From: Erigeron canadensis | Lineage: Eukaryota; Streptophyta; Magnoliopsida; Asterales; Asteraceae | Direction: 5' to 3' | Assembly: GCF_010389155.1 (NCBI RefSeq) | Contig: NC_057764.1 | Span: forward strand, 37,642,275-37,706,274 | DNA: 64,000 bases | Shown: piece after piece, positions 38,254-53,000 of the stretch | Position numbering within the stretch: position 1 is the first letter of the stretch | Layout of the letters: each line of letters begins with the position of its first letter | The notes under the pieces: model-generated | Told to the model about the DNA's origin: nothing | Databases searched by the model: none | The model's input: the letters and a program-made list of their open reading frames with translations, nothing else | Position numbers and translations under genes: made by a program

Positions 38254-39329
38254 TAAAAAGGATGGAGACTTTGAAATAACTTTTAAGGAGATGAAAGCTG
38301 TTTGTCATTTGATAATTTGTTATGGATTCTAGTATACATATGTACAATTGTAATAGACATAACATGTTTTGAGTCAAGGAGTAAATAAGTTATACTTTGA
38401 GTCATCTAACTTTTATGTGACACCTGAATTTACATTACCAGTCACATATTATATTCCTTAAATCGTCTGGAAACAAAAAATGGTTTGCCATGACAGCACC
38501 CACGTACAAGACCCTTTCTAATGCATTATGCACAGGCAATGATGTCCAAAGGTTATACAGTATATGTTTCGGGGGTTAACGGATAAATGTTATGTACGTC
38601 TAATTTAACTTTGGACTAAATTTATACATAGAAAAGATTAAAAAAATATATATATAAAGTTCTATAAATTTTAAGGGAATGTTGTGGCCAACCTTCGGTT
38701 CCATATGATTCCGCCATCGGAACATGAGACCTATATTTTGCCTTCATAATAATGGCAATAATACATTTTTGAATAATGTCGACTTTAGATTGTTTCTCAA
38801 GAAAAAAATAATGAACTGCATTAATACGGCTATTGAGTTGGTTAAAAAATTTCTTCAAAATAGCTAGCGTGTCTTTGGGTTAAGTATCGTGATCATTTAT
38901 TAGAAGAATTTTAGAAGATGATGGAAAGATGAATTATCACAAATTTGACTTTTTCAATTTTGAGTGTCAAACGCATGTCAAGACTCAAGAGAATTGAAAA
39001 AATAGAACATGAAAAAGAAACTATTTTATATGCATAAAAAGTAGTAGTTTATATATATCAATAACCGTCTTTGAATTTTTGCAAAATAAAGTACAAATTT
39101 TAATGCATCAAATTAACTAATACTGAGAGCTCTAAGGGCTGTGATTAACAAAACTCAAAAAATAATACGAGTATTTATCAAAAATAATTATTATTACCAA
39201 AATACTATAATGAATAGTTTGAAACGACTCAAATTTGTTTGACCATTTATTACTATTGAGCTGTAAAAAAATGTGATGTAATGTTATTCAATTTATGGAA
39301 AATGCTAAATAAAGCCGTAAAAATATTTG

Positions 39330-39510
39330 TCTATATTTTATAACACTTTATATAAAATATATGGACGGATTAAGTTTTCAATGTACTTTTCATTGATATA
39401 ACTTTTATCAACTAATATATAATACAAACAAAGATATTTATGGTCAAAGTCGCAAACAGAAGACTTGAAAAGTCAAAATTAGACATTTAATATGGAATAT
39501 AGGGAATACT
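39330..39510. mobile_element. Decayed Stowaway-like MITE
   Basis: The segment ATACAAACAAAGATATTTATGG followed by TCAAAGTCGCAAACAGAAGAC and GTCAAAATTAGACATTTAAT closely follows the right half of the intact Stowaway element at 54749-55003. The ends are eroded. Confidence 0.5.
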
Positions 39511-40837
39511 AATTAATAACGGATACTTTTATAACATAGATGTAATTGATTTTTTCAAATTTGTTTAAACTCACTCCATCAACATTTATTACAAAATTTA
39601 TTTGTGCCAAAGTTTCTTTCAAATTTGTTTAAACTCACTACATCAACATTTAAAAATGATTTAACTGTGTCAAAGTTTATTCAGGTGATTCCACTAAAAT
39701 TGAAATTGATTCCTAAGTTTTTACTTTTTCATCTCTATTATCAATATCAATATGTCAAATCTGTAACATAACCTTGTACCCCGTTTAACTGTACTTTTCA
39801 CTAGCGCCTCGCTAGTTATTATTAATAAATGGGTTATTTTAATGTTAAAAAAAAAAAAAATTATTGTTTTTAGTGACTTTATCTATTTTTTTCTAAATCT
39901 ATATAGAGAAGGGATAAAACTTTTGTCATGATTCTTGAACTAATGCAAGGTCTAAATTTTTGTTTTGAAAAAGTTAGATTGAAATGTCTATTGATATTGT
40001 TAAAAAAAATATTTTATTATAGGATTAAGTTATTATTCAGCAAAGAAAATTTTAAATTATTAAAAGATATGAATTCAGAAACATTAGATTAAAATTGGTT
40101 CCCAATGTTTTACTTTAATTTAAATGTTTCAAACATTTATGAACACAATTTAATTGTGCCATTATTAACAACATTTATGTATACTTACTTAAAATATTAT
40201 TATTTTTATTTTCAAAATAATATATGAAACTAATGAACCACCATAAATGCACCATAATAAATATATCGATTTTAGAATATGTCACTAACTTTTATACACA
40301 CGCACAAAACTCATACTCATTCTTAATAAACCAAGAGAATATACTTTTGTATATTTGAAAACCCCAAATCATTAATAAATTCAACAACGTAAGTAAAACA
40401 CATATAATTTATTAAGGTAGAAAATAAGTGAAGCGTAAACACGAACAATTCTTTGGTTACTCAATCAAACTGTCACGATGTCAATATGTGAGCTAAACAC
40501 TTGAGTTTCAAAATAACATAGTTAAATTCACAAAGTTTAATCATGTAAAGTTGAAAGACTAATTAAATACACAAAATTTAATTATGTATAATAGAAATAC
40601 TAATGTTGTATTTATTTAATAATAATTTGATATTTTTGAATCATCTAATGGTTCTTTGTTTTTTCATAAAAAATCTAATACTTTGTTATGTATATTAAAT
40701 TATAAATTCTTAACAGATGGATATTAAAGGGGTATATTAGTCAAAAGCAGCCGGACCCCAGACCAATTCTATGAAAAATAGTTAAGTAAAAACCCGTTCA
40801 AGTCCGGTCCAGTCTACTCCACTCTGACTTTTTCCCT

Positions 40838-40847
40838 CTATATATTC
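40838..40847 (+). promoter_or_regulatory. TATA box of the peroxiredoxin gene
   Basis: CTATATATTC sits about 100 bp upstream of the ATG at 40941, with AAT/ATC-rich sequence between, as expected for a plant core promoter. Confidence 0.55.
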
Positions 40848-40940
40848 AGCCAATCCCCACCAACAACAAATCATCATCATAATCATCATCAAATATCATA
40901 AAATAATAATAATAAAAAAACAGAGAAAAGAAAGAAAGAA

Positions 40941-42262
40941 ATGGCACCGATAGCAGTTGGAGATTCGCTTCCAGACGGAACAGTGGCGTATTTCGATGAG
41001 CATGATCAGTTGCAATCGGTTTCCGTTCACTCACTCGCCGCCGGCAAGAAAGTCGTTCTCTTTGGTGTTCCCGGTGCCTTCACTCCCACTTGCAGGCATA
41101 TACCACTATTCTTCTTCTTTTTTTTTTGTATATCCATATCTATATCTATATATGTATATTCAGTATCGGAGGGACCAAGGACAAAAATACCAAATATTAC
41201 CATCAGATTTGCAATATATATTGTTGTTATACATGAATGATAAATATGTGAAATAACTAACTAGTCCATAAGTCATGGAAATTTATATTATAAATTATAT
41301 TTCAATAATTTATTACTATCAGTTAAAAGTTACAACAAACACTTAAAGTATAATTAACTGCTAGCTTTGTGGTTCCAAAAGCACTAAGCTTTTTATTTGT
41401 TTGTTATTATATACACACCTTATTTATTTGGTACTTTAGATTGACATTTTCTTTAGTGAAATGTTTCAATCAGCTTATTTTGGGGGCCTATTTCACACTA
41501 TATTGAGAAATTGAAAATCTAATAAGAAGCTCTTTGTTACCAGTTTATGATTTGCTTGTTTAAGCTCAAGTTGTTTAGCTAATTAGGCAGCAAAAATTGA
41601 CTGCCTTTTGATTTTTTCAGTTACCCAATAAGTCCGAATTGGAATCGGATTTCAACGACAACCCCATTCGTTAGAACGATTCCTTTAACCTTTACAAGGG
41701 ATGCTTATCAAACTTGAGTCTATTGTCTTAAATAGTTGAAATAACAGGCGTAAGCCGGAAAAACTGAGCTTATTCTTTCATCTGCGGAGTTTGAAACTAG
41801 TTCTTTCTTTTTATTTGTGTGAAACAGCATGAAGCATGTTCCCGGGTTTATTGAGAAATCTGAAGAGCTTAAAGCCAAGGGTGTGGAAGAACTTTTGTTG
41901 ATTAGTGGTAAGTGTCTATTCTAAAGACGGATTATGTTTGTTTTTTCATCATTTCTTAAATTGCAATATACTTATAAAAGAGGATGTTTTTTCTTGCAAA
42001 AAATGTAGTGAACGACCCTTTTGTGATGAAGGCGTGGAAGAAATCGTATGAAAACACCAAGAACGTGAAGTTTCTGGCTGATGGGTCTGCAAGCTACACT
42101 CATGCACTTGGGCTGGAGCTTGACCTCTCTGAGAAAGGCCTTGGTGTTCGTTCCAGGAGGTTTGCATTGTTGGTCGATGATCTGAAAGTGGTGGTTGCTA
42201 ACATTGAAACAGGTGGAGAATTCACCGTGTCCAGCGCAGATGACATCTTATCAGCTCTGTAA
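40941..42262 (+). CDS. PRXIIB: Type II peroxiredoxin, cytosolic (PrxIIB-like)
   Basis: Three exons: 40941-41095, 41828-41907 and 42009-42262; 162 residues, the usual length of cytosolic PrxII. It starts [15 protein letters not shown] with no targeting peptide. The peroxidatic cysteine motif PGAFTPTCS is present (Cys51), and the [14 protein letters not shown] and [13 protein letters not shown] stretches are as in the family. PrxII reduces H2O2 and alkyl hydroperoxides using glutaredoxin or thioredoxin. Oddly, the second family cysteine (Cys76 in the EIICFSVND context of Arabidopsis PrxIIB) is Leu here (EELLLISVND), so Cys51 is the only cysteine in the protein. The first intron begins GC rather than GT (CAG|GCATAT), the only way I found to keep the TCSMKHVPG frame. 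Polyadenylation-like AATAAAA lies near 42410. Confidence 0.93.
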
Positions 42263-44721
42263 ATTTACATTGCTTTATTGTAACATCTCAAACGTTGGCC
42301 CGAATTGTTCTGTTTCTGTTTTTGTTTTTGAATTTTCCATCTACATCTATAAGTTATGCAAATTGAGGTTTGTGCTTTAAGCACTTGTTAACCTTATGCT
42401 TTTAAACGATAATAAAAGATCCGATATTTGAGATACATGTAGAGTAATCATGATTTGACGTATTTCTGCATGATATCTTTTAGGTAAAATTACCAGCAGT
42501 TTTCTATTTCACTTTGTGGCTATCAAACTATCAAAAGGTCTTGATTCACTTGTAACTTGTAAGGTTATGAGTTCTGGTATTGTCAAAAATAGATATTCCT
42601 ATTGGAACAGGTACCATTTTCATTCCAGTTACATCTAAATCAGATATACCCTTCGGCATTTGGTTTCTTTCAGACCATCATGTACCAGTGTTATGATGTG
42701 GTCGCTTTTGGTTGTTTCATTTGGATCTAAGATCCTTCACTCAAACCCATCATTGATGTTAATATAAATATTAGCAAGCGTGGTATCGGTTATGACTACT
42801 TATGGCAAACTACTTTTAAGACTAATAAAAAAACGTCACTGATCAAACTACTGGACTAGTGTGCTGAGGACATCACGATGAAACCACGGTGGTCTTGGTA
42901 CGGTTATACGCCATAATGCCGCCATGTTGAAAAGGACCATCGCATGCTCACACATCCACACAAGTACTTTTTTTTTCCTTTTTTTTTTTTTGTTTGAAAG
43001 TAAACACATCATAGTTAAATTTTAGGTGCTTGATATGATGATTTGAACTTAGATCATGACATGATTAGGTGTTGATGATGTAAATTTAAATTACAATTGC
43101 TTATGCAAAAATACTTAAAACTAGAGTCAACAATAAAGAAGGAAAAGTTCCAAATATATGCTCGTATACACGTTACCAGTGACCCAGTGTAGATAGGGAA
43201 TCCTATAGTTACCGTTTAGGAAGAGGGCCTGCCTTCTGCATTTTAAATCAACGATCTGTCTTTAGATTTCAAAAAATTTCAAAGGCTCATGATCAAAAGT
43301 CAAAAAGTGATCCCAATTTTTGATAACATAATTTAATTTTAATATTAAATATATATATAATAATACGAGTACTACGTACATGTACTTCATTATCCCTCCC
43401 AAAAAATAAAGAAGTACTCCGTAGTTGTTTTTTACAATGTAATTTAATCCCAAAAAATAAAGAAGAAATTGTTTTCATAAAGAGATATATATTGCCTTAT
43501 CCTTAAATATTACGAGTAGTGTATAAAAAAAAGGGTCATTTGTAAGTTATTTTATTTCCCTCAAGTTCATCTTAAAAAATTTCAAATGAGATTTTTCTTA
43601 AAAATATTAAAAGAAAAATGATAAATGTTCCTAACCAAATAGTCTAATAACTAGATTTTAGATCCGTGTCCAGTCCAACACTGGACACAGGGTTTACGAT
43701 ATTATTAATATTATATCTTCATACATTTAATTTATAAAATCTTATAATTTTGAAGATATACGGTTCTAAGTGTTAAAATGTGCAAATTGTAGTGCAATAA
43801 TCGTATGTTCGTCACTGTCATTATTACCTGAGACATATTGATGGAATTGTTTGACATAGTCATTCTACAAGGCATATGCTACAATAATTTCCCTATCATA
43901 GAAGTTTTTGAAACCAGTTATACTCATAATGTAATATTATTATGAAAATATAATTAAGAATTAAAATATAACTATACTTTTGATCATGTATTCGACATTC
44001 AAGTATATGTATGTGATCATGATGCGGACCCATAACACACATAGATTTATTTTCAATCACTTATCCTATGATAATTAGATAACAATTAAGATTGTTTTCA
44101 TACTCTTTGTTAGATAATTATTATTATTAGGATTTTTAATTTATAGTTTATTTAAATTATGACATAAGCGAAAGTCAATTTGATAAAATTGAACGATTTG
44201 ATTGGTTAATAAGTCATTAGTTCAACTGTCTTATAGTATATATTAAGATTAAGATTAAGATCTTCCTAAAACATTGAGAATGTGACATCTGTATTTATTA
44301 ATTCTCTGATTTTTTTCACATTACATCATCTCATAATTAGAAGAATTATTAGACTATTTGGTTAGAAGTATTAATCATTTTCATATTAAAAACATCATTA
44401 TGATGTTTGACGATTAGACTAATTAACGATATGTAGTACAAATTTCTTTTTAGAAAAATGGGCGTAAAATTTGTCTTAAAATTATTAACTTTGGAACAAG
44501 GGCGGCTTCTATAGAAGCTTTGTGTGTTTGTCTCTACATTTTAAATATACACATTCCACCGTTGTCTTCTTTTTTATATTCTTCTAGTCCTTTTCAAAAT
44601 TCTTCTAGTCCTTTTCAAATTTCAACCCTCTTCTCCAGTTCTTCTTCACTTCCCCATTTCAAAATTCTGATAACACATAACGCCACTTTTATTCTGTAAT
44701 AATAAGCTTAAAAAGAAGAAG
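42263..44721. other. Intergenic region
   Basis: Holds the peroxiredoxin 3' UTR (to about 42430), unremarkable sequence to 43600, a putative minus-strand Helitron (about 43651-44248) and the ROP upstream region. A 24-bp word (CTTCTAGTCCTTTTCAAA) is repeated around 44582-44620 in the ROP promoter or 5' UTR. No gene supported. Confidence 0.55.
43651..44248 (-). mobile_element. Putative non-autonomous Helitron (minus)
   Basis: On the minus strand the 3' end has a perfect 8-bp hairpin (GTGTCCAG / CTGGACAC at 43666-43688), then 11 nt and CTAG (43651-43654). The candidate 5' end, TCTTAATATATACTATAAG, lies near 44230-44248. The hairpin end is clear; the 5' end is one of three similar possibilities in an AAGATT repeat. 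Confidence 0.5.
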
Positions 44722-47018
<2,297 letters not shown>

Positions 47019-47293
47019 GAAAGGTTCATCTATAGATGAATCGGTCTCAAAAGTTGACATCAATTTTCCAAAATTTCATAGGCTTCGATATTTATTATTG
47101 GGGAATGTTATCTATGTATGTGTAATTGTATTCTTCTATCAACAAAGTTGTGCTTCCCGGTTTTTTCTACTAGTACTAAATCCACATACGGAAATATATT
47201 GACAAATCGTAACAAATTAGTCGAAGTTACTTGATACTTAAATATGAAGACAATGTAAAAATATTTTCACATGAATCAATGTTTTATATATAA

Positions 47294-48357
47294 CTAGTGT
47301 CCAGGCCCGTCCATTGGACGGGTAGGTTAAAAAAATATAAATCTTATAATAACTGTGAAATAAAAAATGTATGACCAATATCACAACTTAATGAATACGA
47401 ATTGAAAGCAAAAAAATAAACATATGAAAAATAATTTCATATAAATATTGATTCTGTTTTACCCTTTTTTTTCAACTTTAGTTAAATAAAAAGAGAAACA
47501 AAAAGTGTGACCAATATCACAACTTAATCAATACGAAAGTTAAAGAAGAAAAATATAAAAATTAACTCCACATAAATATTGATTCAAGTTTACCTTTTTT
47601 TTCAACTTTAGTTAAATATAAAGAGAAACAAAAAGTGTATGACCTACAACTTAATCAATACGAAAGTTAAAAAAGAAACATATGAAAATTAATTCCATAT
47701 AAATATTGATTCAAGTTTACCCTTTTTTTTCAAGTTTAGTTGAATGTAAAGAGAAACAAAAAGTGTAGAGTATATCACAACTTAATCAATACGAAATTTA
47801 AAGAAGAAACATATGAAAATTAACTCCATATAAATATTGATTCCATTTTTTTTTTTTTACTTTCAACTTTAGTTAAATATAAAGAGAAACAAATTAAAAG
47901 TGTAGAGTATATAATTTGAAAAATACATAGCAATTCATCAAGAAAGATCATCTCGAACGTTTTGAATTTTTTCGAGTTGTTCCACTACAAAACAGTCATA
48001 GATGATGGTTAACATGTTTTGGCTTAAGATTTTCAAGATTAACTAATGTGGTCTTATTTTTAAAAAAATTGTTTAAAGAAAAAAAAAATTACATCAAATA
48101 CCCGATTAATAATTTTCCAATTAACTTTCTTCAAGAGAAGGATTCAATAAATAAGGAACTCAGCAAATCAAATATTAATGAAACAATTTTATTTTATAAT
48201 TTTGCTAAGGTTGTGCTTGTCCATATACCTAGTCGGCCAAAATTTTGAAAAATATAAAAATAAATAGAGGATTAATTAGGTGAGAGTATTAGGCTAAAGG
48301 AGGGTGATTAGGGGTGCCAAGTGTACCCCCAACCCCCTCTTTTAGTTATATTATAGA
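47294..48357 (-). mobile_element. Non-autonomous Helitron (1,064 bp, minus)
   Basis: On the minus strand the element begins TCTATAATATAACTAAAAGA (TC at 48357-48356, preceded by A) and ends with hairpin CCCGTCCAATGGACGGG (47322-47306), eight bases and CTAG (47297-47294), followed by T. This is the full Helitron signature: TC start, hairpin, CTRR end, A|T target and no duplication. It has no Rep/helicase frame. Inside is a tandem array of about 126-131 bp units. Confidence 0.75.
47370..47900. repeat. Tandem array of ~126-131 bp units inside the Helitron
   Basis: The word AAATATTGATTC recurs with ATTG starting at 47447, 47578, 47704 and 47834, a spacing of 131, 126 and 130 bp. Each unit also contains CAACTTTAGTTAAATA, AAGAGAAACAAA and a CACAACTTAATCAATACGAA block. 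About four full copies are present. Confidence 0.85.
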
Positions 48358-48433
48358 TTATTCATGTTCATATCTGGTTTGTAAAATGATGACTAAATAT
48401 GTATTAAATGATTATATTCAGTGTACTTCTCAT

Positions 48434-48620
48434 TATAGCTCAATAGTTGAGCACCAGCTTTACATGTTGGAGATCTCGAGTTCGAGATATGGAAAAAACA
48501 TTTAAAATGAATTTCACAAAAAGTCCTCTAGTAAAGCAGACAGGATTTTACCCCAATTAAATGTCGTGCCTTCGGACGGTTTAGTTGGGGTTTCTAGCGT
48601 ATTGCCCCTAAAAGGGTCAC
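48434..48620 (+). mobile_element. tRNA-derived SINE
   Basis: A box A-like TAGCTCAATAGTTGAGC (about 48436-48452) and a weakened box B GAGTTCGAGAT (about 48479-48489) have tRNA-like spacing. Downstream lies AAGCAGACAGGATTTTACCC and a GTGCCTTCGGACGGTTTAGT stretch ending near the GTATTGCCCC word. Recognised as a plant SINE body from memory; no target duplication fixed. Confidence 0.55.
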
Positions 48621-48992
48621 AAATCACAATGTCCTCGTGATCCTCTCATCGTCCAACATCATTAAGGTTGACTTGTGGAAGAATTAGCTAGTTATGGTGT
48701 TAATGAGTGAAGTTGAAAGGAGAAAAAAGTTCTTTTATCATTTAAAAGTGTAAAATTTAAAAAATAATGAGTCGTCGAGACTTTTATTAATACTGAAACT
48801 TATAAAGTTATTCTTTTGACAATGATTATTACTAATAAGAACGCCCATGTTGGCATACCACCCAGAAGGTAATGAGTTACTCCTACAAAAATGCTTTAAG
48901 TCATTTTTTTTTCCATTTATATCATAGATTAGTAATTGATTAATAACTAGGGAAGATTTATTAATGACATTGAAAATACCTAATTATCTTTA

Positions 48993-49746
48993 TCTATATT
49001 ACTATATATAAAAAGTCTCCAACCTCATAATTAGCTAAAGATATAAACAAAAATTAGTCTAAAAATGACCTAATTGTCCTTATAATGAACTATTTTTAAA
49101 AAGAATTTTAAGCAATTAACCACTTTGTTTTTTCTTTTTTAAGAACGGCAAATTATATTAAAATAACAAGCAACTAGCAAAGCACTAGCTGCCAAAAATA
49201 GTAGTACAAGTACAAGTAAGTACAATTACAATATATAGGATCAAACAAGAACAGCAAATCCTAAGTACATTACCAAGTAAGTGACAAGCAACGGACATTT
49301 AAGTCAGTTCACCAAAAAAATATGTTCATCTAATCGAGTACCAAACATACAACTGAGCAATGATAAGGTCAAACAACAGTTCTCTAGCACGGTTTCCATT
49401 ACTAAAAACGACATCATTACGATACTTCTAAATCGACTACCACATACACCACATAATAGCTTCAATCATATATTTTTTCTCTAACGAAATATACATGTTA
49501 TCAATAGAATTTGAAATACTAGAAGGAGTATGCATGGAAAAGGAGCAATTTGAAGCCATTTAGTAACCACTTTGTTTTTAATTAACCAATTTACATTTAA
49601 ATCATTATTTTACTAACTTACATCTTAAACTCTTAGATTTTAAAATAGTTTCATTATCAACTCTACATTAATTATATTTACATTAACTTATATCAATCAA
49701 TGTTGAGTTGCTGACACTGTTATGTATTACGCGGGTTCCGTGCTAA
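48993..49746 (+). mobile_element. Non-autonomous Helitron interrupted by a LINE fragment
   Basis: Starts TCTATATTACTATATATAAA at 48993 after an A and ends ATTACGCGGGTTCCGTG + CTAA at 49743-49746 before a T. CTAA fits the CTRR rule. Without the internal LINE insertion (49133-49563 plus one duplicated copy) the element would be about 310 bp, close to the 329-bp Helitron at 29600. No coding capacity. Confidence 0.6.
49133..49563 (-). mobile_element. 5'-truncated LINE (L1-type) fragment
   Basis: Flanked by a perfect 16-bp target duplication, TAACCACTTTGTTTTT (49117-49132 and 49564-49579). On the minus strand it ends in AATTTGCCGTTCTTAAAAAA plus more A's, a plant LINE 3' end with poly(A). Further upstream on that strand the frame shows a degraded end of ORF2: WCMW, stop, then KYRNDVVF, the WxxWKxRNxxVF motif seen near the C-terminus of plant LINE reverse transcriptases. 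Stops make it non-functional. Confidence 0.7.
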
Positions 49747-50056
49747 TGAATTAATAATGAATGGAATATTATGAGTTTGTGATTAAAGGTAATGAATGGA
49801 ATATTATGAGTTAGTGATTAAAAAACCTTTAATTAAAACTTTTAAAAAAAAAGGAAAACAATTTGATTGGATACGGACATGAAATCTCGACCCGATCCAG
49901 TTTTAATACATTCGACTCTATTCGGGCACAACCTGCAATAAATTGATTTAAAAAATTAGGGTTTATTTACCTCACACATATATATACATACACAGACACA
50001 CATCCACCGTGAAACGGAAACAGATACAGATTTATCAAATTTTTTCTTTTAAAAAA

Positions 50057-53000
50057 ATGAGTTCGCGAGACAAGGATCCAACAACTGCACACCATCAGCC
50101 ACTACTCAGCAGCCTCGTCGTCCGTCCACCTAACGACGGCGACGACAGCCCTGGCGGCAGCGATTACGAGCCCGGCGAAGTCCGTCCTGATCGTTTCCCT
50201 TCTGATACTATTGATAATAATACTAATAACAATTCTCCTCATGGTTCGTTCTTACTCTCTATAAATTATTATTATTTATAGATCTGCTTTTAATTATATA
50301 TATATATTGATATAGATATATGTATAATTTTGAATATATATTGACAGGAATAGTTTGAGGTTAATAATTTGACCTAATTTTTGCATTTGCATTTATTTGT
50401 TTAATTGATTTAGAATTTAGATTACTGAAACTGTTTATCTGCTTGATGATGCTAATTATTATATGATAAAATATATTAAGTCGATTGACAATTTTTTTTT
50501 TTTTTAAACCGTAGATAAAAACATCAAAAAAAAAAAGGGATAAGAAATTCATCATTGATTATGGAGTGCTTTGGGTGAGATAGTTTTTCCTGCAGCATTT
50601 GTGGTTTCACAATGTAATTGTTTCAGATGCTATAACTGTGAAATGTTATTTGTTTGTTTGGGATTGACTTTTAAACGGCTGGTTCAACTTACTTAGCTAC
50701 TTGTAACTATGCTTTAAACGGTCATGGTGTCTCGCAACATAAAATCGAAATGGTTCTCGTATTTTGAAACTAAACTTGTTTTTTTTTTGCTGCCATCACA
50801 ATTTTTTTATTTTGTTGCAAGTACAACAAGACCGGTCTTTTTATTATAACCTGAGTGGATGGTGATCCTTTGCCCTTTATAAACATTTGCAACGGAATTT
50901 TCAAAAGCTTCGGGTGGCTGAGACCCAATAAGAGCTTCAGCTTGACTTTGTTTGCTTCAAATGTACTTAAATTTTGTTTCCTGACAATCCTGGAAAGCAT
51001 GTGTTGGTTTATGATTTTGTTCTTGTAACATTGTAGACACATGATCTTTTCTAGTTTTGTTGTGATTTTGCTTGTGTCGTATGTCTAGCAGCAGACACAG
51101 TTGATTTGGATTTTTTAGTTTGTGTGCAAAAGACTATTACGTTGGGTCCACTCAATTAAGTGAAGGATTGGTATTTGGTATGCCTTGTTTCTGTTGGACA
51201 TTTATATCTATGGTCAGGAGAAGCAGTTTTAGTATTGAATTATGTTAAAGCAGCATGTACATGACAACCCCATAAGGTTCTCATCGCAACAATGTGCTGC
51301 TTTTTTTCGTCACTTGGTTCTTTTAATATATCATCATCTATAATAACTTGTGGATGACATTACTTGATCAAACTTAAAACTCATGATCTCCATCTAATAT
51401 TTTGAGGAACTTTTCTTGCTACTCAAGCAATTGTTAACTCTATTCATGTGGCATTTATATCAATATATGAAACAGTATCATTATGCTGCAAGAAGGTGTT
51501 TGCAGCATGTTGTTTATGCCTTTCCTTGTGTGGAGCAATACTCAATTGGAGTGTTAAATTTGTCATTGATTTTACTATTGTGTTTTACAGCTTATAAAAG
51601 ACAGCTGGTGCAAGAACTTGAGGTCTTGAGGAAGCCGGTTATTTTGATTTGAATGCCGGTATTGATATATATGAGTGTGGGTCTGGGAATTGTTTTTTTG
51701 GGTTTTGAAGGGGGGAAATTTAGTTAGGACACCAATGAATGGTCCCGTGTGGTTTGAAAAGGATTACAAAGCTGTTGTGGGGGTTATTATATATTTGGGT
51801 CTAATGATAATGGTAATGGGTATGACACATCTTGAAGAACTTATTCTGGTCACTTACGGGTGGTTTTATTAGAATTTAGGGACAAAAGAACTTGGGCACC
51901 ACTACCTTGGTTTGACTGGTTGCAGGAGAATGTATGCTTTTAACCATCTGGATGCCTTCGGTGGTTAACTGGATTAGTTCTTAGGCATGCTTGCTTGGAG
52001 ATGCTATCTGGTTGTAGTAACTTTGGGACATTTTTGTGATCTGACCACATGTTTTATCATACTAAAGACTAACTTTAGGTTTGTTTCATTACATTCTTTT
52101 GGGTCATTGTTTCGAATCAGACAGAGGGTTTCAAGGGAAATAAATAGCTGGGTTGTGTGAGTTTCATGACTAGGTTTAAATAGTTAATGTCCGATGGGAA
52201 TTGGTATCTGCTTTCTATGTGGTTTCCCTTGCTATATTGCTGTTCGCTGCAGGCGGTTAGCAAAATTGGACGGTTTTTTTTATCTTACTGTCTGTACTGA
52301 CACTATTTCACTGAACTGTGCCTTCACATTATATGTATACGGGCTTAGCATAGATGAGATCTTCTGGTAGTTATACTTTCTTTGACACCTGGTGCTTGAG
52401 ATTAATGAGCGGGCTTTCATTTTCAGGTCTTTTAATGGTAAATTTACAATTATATACACTTAAGTGGCTAGGTCTGGTATTGTAGTTGACCAGTTGTATC
52501 TTGCTTACTCGAGACTCCAAACAGTAACTGATTGGGGCTGGTTATCTAAAGGTACAATGTGGACTATTAGTAAATGGGCTTGATGCAACTTCCTTGCTAA
52601 TTACTGGACATGTGAATGTTGATTATGGTTTAGTTTATTGGGTTGTTTATGGAAGAGATACTTGGTATTACATCTTATATATGTTGGTGTGACTTTCTTT
52701 TAATGCTTCGGATTTAATTGGCTTTCAGGGTATAGAATGCGTGCAGGTTCTACTTCTCCAGCACACCGTGGAAATGGAAGTCGTCACTACAGTCCTGACT
52801 ATGATCATACAGATAGTCCTCGCAACCGTGCATTTGGCAGAGAGAGAGATACTAGTAGGTATCGAGATTATTCGCCACCTCCTTATGGCCGTGGCAGGTT
52901 TGGAGGTGGCAGGTTTGGAGGCGGAAGGTTTGGAGGTGGTAGGTTTGGGGGTGGCAGATTTGGTGGTGGTAGGTTTGGTGGTAGGTTTGATGGCCCTCCT

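Larger units (their letters stand above)
38254..40940. other. Intergenic region, AT-rich, with a decayed Stowaway-like piece
   Basis: No gene supported. The first ~150 bases are probably the 3' UTR of the U-box gene. A degenerate Stowaway-like segment lies near 39330-39510, and a 30-bp word (TTTGTTTAAACTCACT plus CATCAACATTTA) occurs twice near 39560 and 39620. The last 100 bases hold the peroxiredoxin promoter. Confidence 0.6.
47019..50056. other. Intergenic region made mostly of Helitrons, a SINE and a LINE fragment
   Basis: After the ROP 3' UTR (to about 47290) come a 1.06-kb minus-strand Helitron, a SINE, a second Helitron with a nested LINE fragment, and the promoter of the zinc-finger gene (TATATATA near 49979). 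Individual elements are listed separately; no gene supported. Confidence 0.65.

Noticed and set aside
49281..49484. A 67-residue plus-strand frame at 49.3 kb
   Set aside because: It is antisense to a LINE ORF2 remnant whose own strand shows the WxxW...RNxxVF motif and a poly(A) end.
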